This document shows positions 48,629 through 60,600 of a DNA stretch of 64,000 nucleotides, one piece after another. This stretch comes from Melanocharis versteri (taxonomy: Eukaryota; Chordata; Aves; Passeriformes; Melanocharitidae), in NCBI GenBank assembly GCA_013397845.1, contig VZTG01007436.1:434001-498000 (forward strand), read 5' to 3'. The number at the start of each line of letters is the position of its first letter. Position 1 is the first letter of the stretch. Position numbers and translations under genes: made by a program. The notes beneath the pieces were generated by a model. It was not told the origin of the DNA and made no database searches. It saw nothing but the letters and a program-made list of their open reading frames with translations.

Positions 48629-51600
48629 GTGGCACTCTTATTTCTTATTAAAAAAAAAAAAAGCAACTTAATGAGATGCCACCCCAGCAGAAACCCAGGC
48701 ACAGAATAGACCCAGATGCAATTCCTAGTCCAGTAAGTGCTTTATATATGTCAATTGTAGTCTGTGTGTTGGTGACCATCTGTGCATGCCTGAAACCTGA
48801 ACTTCACCTCACTAACCCTCCATCATTAATCTTTTACCCTTTCCTTGCTGTCTTCTGCTTGCCTTATCAAAATGAGTAACATTACACCACATGAGGTTAT
48901 TAAAATCTTCTGTGATGAATGTTGAGGCAATAGAAAGCAGTGTTTCAGAAACAGATCATGAAGAATGTCTCCCCTTCACTTTGTCTGATCTTTAGGATAT
49001 TGCCTTCATCAGATTCCAGCTGGCATTTTCAGTGTGAGCCGGTAGTATGATTGTCCATACAATGTGTGTCTCACATCAGCATGCACACGACATGAGCTGT
49101 TGTAGCCATGTTTTCTACCATGTTTTGATCAGAATTTGATTACTGTCCTTGTTGATATACCAGTGCTGGGCCGGTGTTCTGGAGTTCTAAAATTGCAGAT
49201 GAACTGGAGGTTTTTTATGTTAATTCCTGATACAAATCTTCTGGTATGAGGCATGGGGAGCTCTAAACATTCTCTCATTATCTGTGCTCATGCATAACCA
49301 TTAAATTTTGAATTTGAAAATTTAATGTTTATGTTGGAGAATCTTATCTAAAGAAAGAAAAAAGCAGCTACCTTTTGGATTGGAAGAAAAAAAAACCTTT
49401 GACTTTTTGTTACCCTGTGTCACTTCTTCCTCATGTAGTCAAAGTTCATCATTTAACAGGTACCAGTGGTGAGATCACCAACGTCAGTCAGCCTGTAGAC
49501 TTTTGAAATGGGACTAGATTTATTCTAGAGTAGTCACTGAAGCTATGGGAGGCTCTCTGCTGGCAGCTTGCAATCTGTAGGGAGAAGGTGGAAATTCTGC
49601 TGTACAAACTTCTGCATTTCAGAATTTACTCTAGGCAAAAGCAGGTGTGTTTGATGGCAAAATAAGAGCAGAAGAATGATTGCTAGCTTTAATTCTTTCA
49701 TTCAGTCACCACTATGGAAATGTAGTTTGAGCTGTGTACAAATGTCAGTGAATATTTTAGTAAAGTAAAACTATTTAATACATTTCCATTATCTTAAGCA
49801 AATTTGCAGTTGTGAAAAATTTGAAATACCAAGAAATTAAAGATTTTTACAGGCTTTGAAGTTTGATTCAGTGACAAGTCTATTGAAATTTCACTTTCCA
49901 CATTCCCAGAATTCAAATCACAAACTCTTGAGTACCACAAAGTAATGAAGACTTCTGCCTGAGCTTGCAAGCCATCTGTCTTTAGGCCAGAGTTACAGTG
50001 GTTATAAATAAAGGCATACTATGGAAACACTGGGACCATAACCGAAGGAAAAAGCGAGGTTACCCATGGAACTTCTGCTTGAAGCTTACAGAAGCTTCTA
50101 ATTCTTATTTGACTAGAACTGTACAGGGGAATACTACCAAAAAATCCTTTCTTGATCTGAGTTTGGCTTTTATGAGTTCAGATGAGACTTTAAAACACGA
50201 AATATGCTGCGACTAGGAATACTTGGGGAAAAATACTATTTGCAGCTTGTAATTTATTGTTAGTCATTAAGTACTACTTGAAATCAAACTGAGAGGTGAC
50301 TGCTTGACAAAATTTACTTGCTCTTCCTATTTTTAGAGATAGTAATGTTTGCCTCAGGTCCCTTTTTCACTGCCTTAAAGATTTTTTATTTCATAGTACT
50401 TTGAAACCAAGCCCGCAAATAATAACATGGTATTTTCCATCACAGATTCAAGTGATTGAAGATGACAGAAATAACCGTGGGTCAGAACCATTTGTCACTG
50501 GAGTGAGAGGGCAGGTCCCACCTCTTGTTACTACGAATTTCTTGGTCAAGGATCAAGGTAAACTATTTTTCTTTTCCTAAACAAGCAAAACACAAATCCA
50601 AAGAGTCAGTGACAGAACTGTGTCTTTAAAGGAAATGTGTTTTACCAACAGAAGCTTAGTTTCAGGTCCTGTGTTGATTTGATCTCAGTTTAGATTCTCC
50701 TAATTGTTTGGTAGCTGCTACTCAATTTGCAGGTAAAAAATGTTTTCCAAGGCAGATACCTAGGACCAACATTAGCAGAGATATCAGAAAGCAGCAAATG
50801 AAGCCTCTTCTGTAGAGCTTTATAAAAAACATTTAAGAACTGAAATCTACTAGCAACACCATTAGAATTGGACTGGCAATTGTATTTTTTAAAATTAAGA
50901 GGGATGTAAATTGGTCTGAGGGCTCCATAGAGAAAAGATATTTCATCTTTTAATGGCTGACACTTTTTTGAGTTTTAAAGTTCCAGAAAAAACTTCAGAA
51001 TCTGATTCTACAATCAGGTATTTTATTCTTCAGCCAAAGTTAAAAAGCAAAGCAGTAGACTTTGAGTAGAGTTTTCTGTCTACATTATGTTTTAGTCTGT
51101 GAATATATGAAACAGAAATGCCTTTTTATAGGTTTAGGTTGACAGGGAGTCAAGTTCATTTGTTTTAAGGTCTTTTATTATATGTAGTTAATCATGAAGA
51201 GGTATTTTATTTGGAGTTCAAGTTTTCCATAGATTGAAAATGAATGTTTAGGTTAGCTCTTAGTGTCTATGGCTTAATGACACAACTTAAGGTATCTTTG
51301 TTTCTGTTCTTGAATATAAACTTAATTTGTACTGAAATTTGTGGGGCTTTTTTGTTTGTTCCCCAGGTAATGCAAGCCCCCGCTACATCAGATGCACATC
51401 TTACAATATTCCCTGCACCTCTGACATGGCCAAACAATCCCAAGTTCCCCTGGCTGCTGTCATAAAGCCGCTGGCTACTCTGCCACCGGAGGAGGTGAGA
51501 ACCATGCCTGGAGTTACGTGTGCTGTGTGCACACTTGGCAGGAGAATGCTCTCAGGTGTCAGCATTTAACAGATATGTTTAGAAGGCATATTTAGATTAT

Positions 51601-54600
51601 GAAGACGAGGTAAACATTGATTCTCCAACAGGTGTGTAATAGAGATCTGTAAAGCAGAAGAATGTTGTGCCCAAAACATTTAATATTTTGACTGCCATGA
51701 TAATTCCAGCTTTTTTGCAGTAGCTGTCAAGGACAGTGACTAAATGACCAAGATGCTAGGGTGGCCACAAAGGCGTACACTTCCAGCTGATCTCAGTTTG
51801 TTTCTTAGTCTAAAGTATTTAAATGGTTGCTAGTCATAGGTGTTAAGTCATTTCTAGAATGCCAGGTTGTGGAATTGGATGAGAATGTATGAAGCAGCAC
51901 TGGTTAAGCTGTCTAATATGCATGTACGTGTACAGCACTGTGTGGGATGACAGCACAACACTGAGTACTGGGCACTGCTGAGCTGCACTTGTATCTCTGC
52001 CCTTTCTCTCTGCAGCGCTTACTTCCTTCCAGGTGTAATGTGTGCCTGTTTAGCCTTTTACTCACTCGTGTTTGGTTGCTGAGAACATAAAAGCTCAGAG
52101 ACTTTTGCAGAGTTTGACTTTTTTTAAAGTAGTCTAAATACTCTGGCTACTGTGTAGTGTTATCCTGCTTGGAGCAGTGACGTGAAGGCAAACAGGCTTG
52201 TTAAATTTGAATACATAACGTTTGCAGTGTTCTGTGCCCTGTTAAACCTAAGTAGCATCTGCTGAGGGAAGCAATTTCCTCTGGTCTTTTAAGAGTGTTT
52301 TTCTCCTGTTACATTTCATTAGTGTTCCTAAACTATGGTTTGAATTTTAAAAACTAGTTTATGATAAAACTGATTTGTGGCTGAAGTTTAAAAGAAACAC
52401 AATAGGAAATGAGGTCTTACTTGAGAAACTTGGAGGCTTGTGGAGTTACACATTTCTAGAGAAACTTTACAAGTAATAGTTGTTCGGTCTCCTGGTGTGT
52501 TTATGCTTTGAACAAACACTTGTGGCGTCCAGAACAAAAATGGCTAAGGTTGGAAAATTGCCCTGAAGACCAGTCAGGTTCTAGTATTTGGAAGTTCCTT
52601 ATGGCAAGGGCAAACTCATTGTGGAGGGGCCCTTATAACAGATGAAGACTCAGCTGTTGAGAGCATCAAGACTGTAAATAGAGCTAGAGCTTTACATACA
52701 AGTAATGAAAGGATGAATGTTTCATGAAAATAATATCTTGTGAAACGAAAGCATTCAGATAATTTTGGATATATAAAAATTCAGCACCTGGTTGCCAAAT
52801 CCAGGACCTTTGCCCTATGGTATGCACTGTTCAGAAAACCAAGCTTGAGGCTTTGGAAAGAAGTATCTCGATCGTCTGGAAGTAAGTGATAATGACAAGT
52901 TATGTATAGTGCTGCCTGTTTCCAGCACCCTTGTCGTTTGTTCGCATGTTACAGAGGGAGAGGCTGAGGAAAAGACAATTGTGTTAATTGTGTTGAAGTA
53001 CAATACTCACATCACCTGCCAGACAGAAAACTTGAAAATTTGTTTCCTCTGGAGAGGTCAGCCTGGGCTATAGGAAATGAGAAATGTTGGCTGCAAAACC
53101 ACTGTACTGTCATTAAATGATTAGTGGGGCTGAATGAAAAGACATAACACATCTGTGGCATGAAAAGGAAAGATTTAGGGTAACTGAGAGAATTAAGGCC
53201 AGATACCTTTACTGGCAGAAAATTTAAAAATAAGTAGTTAAATTTATGACCTAAGTTCTTAGTTACAAAAGGTGCTTTGAACTATGAATGCAGCTTATAA
53301 CTTGCATGAGTTCTGTCTCAATCATTTTAAAGTGCTTCCTGCTCGTTCTGATCTTGAGAAGCTGCAGAAGTTGCCAAGCGTCCTATTCTGGTTTGGGTTC
53401 AAAAAGAACGTATTATAAGTAATAGTTCAAAAATGGTGTCACTATATAGCAGTTTTCAGGACTTGCTGTACAGTGGGGTCAAGACAGTAAAAGCTTGTGG
53501 TTATAATGTATTTCATGATGGAGATCAAAAATAAGTCTCACTAGATGGAATTTTTTAAGGTAGATACTCTATATTCTTGAATATATGGGATGTAATGACT
53601 GGCTTGGCTTTTGTCAAAAAGCTTGCTTTTTACAAGGGGAAGAGATAAGAGGTGAAGAGTCACTTTCAGTCTTTCGTGTTCACTTGGGATACATCTGGCA
53701 GTGCAATGTGGTCGTGTTTGTTCTTCTAGCAAGCTACTGGCTAGATGGGATAGCCCATTAATGACTCTAGCCCACAAGATACTGCTGTGCTAGAGCTTGA
53801 ATTGAAAAGCGCTTACAAAATACTTGTTCAGGCTTCCCACATACCCTGCACTCTCTCCCACAGCTGCCAAATGCTAAATCCTATGCCATGTACAGGGAAG
53901 TAGAAATGACCACACAATGCAGAACTTAAAACTTTCTCATCATCATGAGACCTTTCTTTTCATGTTTTTTTCTCTTGTTTCCACAGACCCTTCCTTATTT
54001 GGTAGACCATGGAGAGTCCGGTCCTGTCCGATGTAATAGGTGCAAAGCTTACATGTGCCCTTTTATGCAATTCATTGAAGGTGGAAGGAGGTTCCAGTGT
54101 TGTTTCTGCAGCTGTGTCACTGAGGGTAAGGTTTCTTCTGGAAATCAGTGTCTGGGCTCTACTGGAAAGGTCTTCGAACAAGATGCAGGCAAATAAATCA
54201 TTATCATGTTATGATCATTCATTACGAATACTGTGATTTAATATGTGTCTAGTCTTGTAAAAAATTATTGGAAGGCATGTTCAGTGTTCAGTTCTGAAAT
54301 TGTGTTCGAAAAGGTGCTTATACATTGTAGTATTGTAGCAGATTTTTCATATGGAGTATTTGTAGCATAATGCCTGGTGGTTTAAAAGACTATTGTATTT
54401 TCTTAGGGTATTTCAAAAGTACAGGGTTTTTTAACAGACTGAGATATAGATCTAGTCGGTAGCATGCGTTAGGATTTTTTTTTCTCACAAAGCCTTTTTT
54501 TGTCTCACAAACACCCCTTAGAGGTGAGATTGCAGTTAAATCTGCTACAGCTGAATAAGAGTGTTCAGTACAGGCCAGTTAATATTAGTTGCTCTTCTAA

Positions 54601-57600
54601 ATTAATACAAAACATGCTTCCTTTTAAGCAGAAGTCACAATAGGCTGCTCATAGCATGACATCTGTAGATTTGTTTTGAAGGCACAGTGGAATGTAAGGT
54701 ACAACAAACCTTATGATGATGTTTTCAGTGTTTCGTTTGGTAGCACTGATGGCTTTTAATGGACTGTTTTTACCAGCTCGGTTATGCTGTACAACTGTTT
54801 GTATTAACCAAAATGGGGATTAGAAATGGCCAACTTTAAAAAACAGTTTTGTACAGTGATTTTCTGCCTGCATACATTCCCTGTCCTGCTCACTCAGCAA
54901 CTATATGAAGGGCTGTACCTGTAACAACTGAGCAGAGGCAGAAATGGGAGGGATGCTGAGAGACTGCTGATGAAAGCAATACTGTGAAAACACAACGTAG
55001 TTGTACCTAAAACTTGAGAACAATTTTTGTTTTGTCTGCAAAAACCATCAGGCAATTAGCTTTATGGGATGTGTACTTGGAGACGAGAGTGATAGTTGCT
55101 TATATATAGTCTTTGTTTTCTTTTGAACTTTTGAAACTTGGAATGTTTAGAATAGTTTAAATGTGGTGAATGCTGTCATTCCAGGTAATCTCATTTTAAT
55201 CTCCCCTGGAGCTATAGAGACAGCTATATAGACACCTGTAGCTGGAATACATTTTGTCACCCGAGCAGTTCTGCAGGAGAGAGTTTCTGTCATGGCAGTT
55301 CTTGGGGCACAAGGGAAACATTTTTTTTCTGCACCTGACTTTTGTAGGCAAAAATTTAGCTTAACTCCCATTGTATTTTCTGATACATTGTACCAGCACA
55401 AAAGTACTGGGTGCTGAGTATGTGGTTACATTTCTCTTCCTCCTTAATCCACTATAAGAAGTACTCTGCCTATTCTGGTAAAAAGATTATGGGAGTCTCT
55501 GCAGGTGAGAGTGCCTGGAGGCTTTACTCTTGTGCAGCATGGGAAGGGAAGGAAAAACTAACTCATAGCAAAATAAGGAGCTCAGTATTTTAGTAAGCCT
55601 GATTTGAGTCAGTAATGGTGTAGCCTGTAGTTTGCCTCAAACTCTGTTTTAAGTAATTACTATTTATATGGGACAGTTATATTTTTCCTTTGGACTAGAT
55701 CCTTCAGAATAATCCTAGAAGTGTATTGTAGTGATGTTTCAGATATGAAATGTAAAATGAGAATGGAAAGGAGATTCAGGAAAAGTACAGCAGTAACCAC
55801 ACTGTGTGCTGTCTGGTGCATGAGACAAGCTGGAATAAGTCTGTATGTTTTTGCTTTAATGATATTCTTAAATTGCATTAATATTTTTAGTACTTGTGTG
55901 CTAGCCCAGAGTGCTAGTTCACTTCCCTGGAGTTTTGTTTGAAACAGCTGTTGTCATGTTGGCTCTCTAGTCACTGTGTTTATTATGAGCATATCACTGA
56001 GCTTAATGATTTTTCCTTTCCCAGTGCCACCTCACTACTTCCAACATTTGGATCATACTGGAAAGAGAGTAGACTTCTATGACCGACCTGAGTTATCATT
56101 GGGGTCGTACGAGTTTCTAGCAACAGTTGACTATTGCAAGGTACAGTAGTACGTGTTGTTTGCTGTATTTATTTTGCTTTTAAGTAAAAAGACTATTTTC
56201 CTGGAAGTAAGAAAGGCATGAATTGTCTGGGGCTGATTTCTAGCTGGCAGAGATAATTAACAGCATTAATCTAGCCCACTTTATAGTGTAAAATAACATG
56301 CTTGTCTGCTTACTTCCAAAAGCAGAGGAAGTCCTGATCACACATGACATAATATAATTTAATAGCTATCTCTGTATTTTTTTTCTGGAGCTATATAAGC
56401 AGCCATAGCTGTGCTTACCTTAGGAATTCTGCAGAAGGGACTCACCAGCAGTAGTCCTTGGCAGAAAAGAGGATTTTAGGAGAGGTTCAAGACAAGTACA
56501 ATTGTAACTATGCAATGTGCCACCTGTTGCCTAAGGCAGACCTTACCTATTGAACTTCAATTTCAGATACAGCCATAGTGGTTAAAAGTAGAAGAATAAT
56601 GTGGAAATGTATATTTTCAAAGCTGGTTTGCTTTTAAATTAAAGATTTAAATAATAATTAACTTCTAAGGAATAGGGAAAATACGTGCAAGCTATTAAAG
56701 CAATTTATATCTCTGCTGAAATATTATGCTGAGAGAATAGATGTCTAAATGTTGTGAGTTTATACTGGTTGCCTTCTAATGCCTCTGATTTACTTTGAGT
56801 TAAGACAAAAAGTCCAATTATTTTCTAACAGTGTGAGAAGAATTTTGAATCAAACGAGATGCGATCTTCCCAGCTTTTTTGAAAGCTCTTCTGTTTTGCT
56901 TTTGTTCTGAGTGCTTGTTCCAGTATGACCTATAGACTTCAGAAAACTATTGACTAAAACAGGTTTTTGATTCCCAAAGTAAGCCTGATTTTTTTAAGAA
57001 GGAAAAGGTTGTCATCCTTGGAGAGGAAAATCTTTTACTTTATATGGAATCACCTATGACAAATCTGGTCAAGTTCCAAAGTCTTGAGAACTGGCAGAAA
57101 TCTTCCCTGTCTATTTTCCAGTCTTGCCTAGTCATGTAAATGGATTATTTAGTTATAACTGTTCTTCTCTGATCAATGATAAAGTCAGTCTAGGGCATTT
57201 AATACTGGTCCGTTTCAAACATAGTGTGATTACATGTCTGTTAGTTAGAAAAGGATAGGAGAATGGGCTGAAGAAACAACTGCTGCTCATGCTTACAGAG
57301 GTACATGAAAGCAACTAAGTTTTGACCAGCATTGATTTGTCTGTGTTAGGGAGCTGTTATGTGAGCTGCATTACATGGCAATAGTGTGATTTCTTCCGTC
57401 TCTTCCACAGAATAACAAATTTCCTAGTCCACCTGCTTTCATTTTTATGATTGATGTGTCTTACAATGCTGTGAAGAGTGGCTTAGTGAGGCTAATATGT
57501 GAAGAATTAAAGTCGCTCCTAGATTATCTGCCCAGGTGGGTATATTGTGAACTGCTGTAGTCAATGCAAATGGGGGATGCTGCTACTTTTTCTCTTTAAA

Positions 57601-60600
57601 AATGCTAGAAATTTAAAAATTATGTGATAATCCTGTTGAGCTTTTCTTCAGAAAAAGGCCAAGCAGAACATCTTTCTTGATATCCTTCTAAGTGAAAATA
57701 AATTTTACTTGCTTTCATTTTCCCTTACTGTGTTGGGTTGTGAGTAATGGTTTCCCTATCTTCTTGGATGTGAAGGCAAGTATGTCTCTTACAGGGAAGG
57801 CAACATGGAGGAATCAGCCATTCGAGTAGGCTTTGTCACCTATAACAAAGTGTTGCACTTCTATAACGTGAAGAGCTCGCTGGCACAGCCACAAATGATG
57901 GTGGTCTCAGATGTGGCAGATATGTTTGTGCCTCTCCTTGATGGTTTTCTGGTGAATGTGAATGAGTCCAGGACAGTTATTGCCAGGTAATATAAATTGA
58001 TTTACATTGTGTGTAGTAAAATACTTGTTTGGTAGATTCAAATGTTACGTGCTTAATTCTCATGTTAAGTCACTCCATGTGTTTTAATTTACTATACTCT
58101 TGAGAGTTAGCTGGCAAAGTAGAATGCGGTAATTGAAGGGCTAAGGGATTATTTGGCTCATAGTCCAGCTTGGCAGAAAGTGTATATAAGGGGAATTAGT
58201 GCAGAAGGGTATTTCTGGGAAGAAAAAAAGAAACAAAAAACCCACCAAACAAAAAAACCACAAGAACAACAACCAAAAAAAGCAAGCCAAAACCCCCCCC
58301 CACCTAAAACAAAGCCGCAACGAAACACAGCTAGGATGATGCAGAGTGAAACCTGTAAAGCTATAAGAATACTGGATCACTGTCTTTAAGGCAACTGCTT
58401 AAATAATTGCAAACTGAGACAACAGAGGTGTCCAGTTTTGGTTCTGTGGAGAAAATAGAGTCAGTGGGATAGAAAAGATAAAATCTGAAAGGAAAGAGAG
58501 TAGTTAGCAAAGTTTTGGCAAACTATTTATCATGGTACTTGAACTGTAATTAATCTACAGTGTGTAGCTAACTACATTTTGGGAAATAGACCTGGAATTG
58601 CATGTTTTTAGAGAAAACTTCTAATCTGTTTTGTAATGCATTAAATGAGCCTAAATACAAAACGGTGGATTAAACCTATTAATCTTTGAATAGTACACGA
58701 GATGCTTGGCAAGCAGAGGCCAAGTGTCACTAGGATTTCCTAAGGATTTACTTAACTGTGTATATTGGAATACGTTAAAAGAGAAGAGGTACAGAAAAGC
58801 TGTATAATAGGCATCAGTGAAGGCTATACAGCAGGTATTGAGGATGTGGATGAGAGAAGCCAATGAAGAACGATACAGCGTTTTTTTCACAGACGAGATG
58901 CCAAATACTGTAAAAGTTATGCAAACTTACAGACATGTTAGGGACTTCTGTTTAAACCACCTCACTCTTGTAGATCATCAACTACAACCGTGTGGCTTTT
59001 CTTATTAAGTGGAATCTTGAATTCCTCTTTTTTTTCTTGTTCTTTGCTAGTTTGCTGGATCAGATTCCAGAAATGTTTGCAGACACAAGAGAAACAGAAA
59101 CTGTTTTTGCACCTGTGATTCAAGCAGGGCTGGAGGCACTGAAGGTTAGTAAATGCATTGTTATGACAAATTGTTTTCAGCCAAGTTCTCTGAAGTATTC
59201 GTATTCTGCTAACACACACTAAGACAATTATAAAGATTTTGTGAGCTCCTTGTAGTAGATGCACTACATGTATGGAGTACTTGGCTCATTCTTGAAGTGC
59301 AGGTACCTTCTGTTTTGTGCAGCTATCTATATGTTCTTTACCCAATTCTTTTTTAAATAATTTTTTCGAAGTGCAAGAACATGGCTTACTCTCAGTTCTC
59401 TGTCTGGGTTTTGCTTTAAACAGTTTACAGAACCTACAGGAAAAAAGAAGACCCTCCAGCATTAAAAAACCAAGTGCTGAAGTCTGTTAAGTCTCATGGA
59501 GGTGTTCTGTAGTTTGGTGTCTTTTTAACCCTGTACTCTGGTAGAATCTTAAATAAAAGGAGAGAATACTGTCTGATGAAGTTGCCTGCAACAATGTGCT
59601 AACCAAGTAAACTTCTCCTAAAGGTCTTCCATTCTAGTACTTCATCCAGACATAATTACATGCATGTACAGCCTGGAGAAAAGGGAGGCTGAGGGGAGAC
59701 CTTCTTGCTCTCTACAACAGCCCAAGTTCTCTCACTCACTCCTCAAGCAAGAATTGTGCTCCAGACCCTTCACCAGCTCCACAGCCCTTCTCTGAACATG
59801 CTGCAGCGTCTCAATGTCCTTGTAGTGAAGGGCCCAAAACGTCAAGGTGTAGCCTCACCAGTGCTGAGTACAGGGGGAATGATCCTTAAAAGTCTCTCTT
59901 AAACTCAGTTTTTGTTACAATTGTTCAATTGAGAAATAGTAAAAATTGCTAATTGACTTTTTACATACTGCATGTGTCAGAGAAAATAACCTACTAAACA
60001 TTAGCTAGTATTGGCATGGGGTGTTGATTTAAAATTACTGATCTGTTGAAGCTCAGATTACAAAATTCTTTGCCGTTTCTGTGACTTTTTTCCACAAATT
60101 CAGTAGCTGCAAATCAGGGAAGAAGACAGTGCAACATGTTTGCGCAAAACCTTTTGTATCTGGGTCCTGCTTACTGTTCTGTCTCCTTGGAGAAAGTCTT
60201 TTTCTCCCTGCTGTGGAATTTGCACAAATCCAGTAGAACTCAAACTTGCTCTTCTGTAACTGACCAGTAATTTGTGCTCCCTCTGTTGGACACCAGTCAG
60301 GTCACCAAATGACAGTGAGCCTGTGTGTCTGGTAGAGTCACCCTGACATAAAAAGAGTGATGAGGTTGCTTGAATGTTTGTTCTTGAATCACAGCTTCCC
60401 TTACAATTTTTGTGAATGTTTCTAACCTCTGTTATTGCACTCACTTTCCTGCAGGCAGCTGAGTGTGCTGGCAAGCTCTTCATTTTCCACACCTCTCTGC
60501 CCATCGCAGAGGCCCCAGGGAAGTTAAAGAACAGGGATGACAGGAAACTTATCAATACAGATAAGGAGAAGGTAAAAATGGTTTGCATGATCCTTACATA

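Larger units (their letters stand above)
47455..50445 (+). other. SEC24C: SEC24C intron 6 region
   Basis: This is 2991 nt between exons 6 and 7, containing the pyrimidine tract and candidate cassette exon described separately. I see nothing else identifiable. Confidence 0.85.
50558..57410 (+). other. SEC24C: SEC24C introns 7, 8, 9 and 10
   Basis: Introns 50558-51366, 51495-53986, 54126-56024 and 56141-57410 lie between the listed exons. They are A/T-rich. I identified no repeats, RNA genes or additional exons. Confidence 0.85.

Noticed and set aside
48491..48709. Plus- and minus-strand frames spanning the T-run near 48.6 kb
   Set aside because: They encode only Phe or Lys homopolymer from low-complexity sequence. 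The real signal is the short exon after it.
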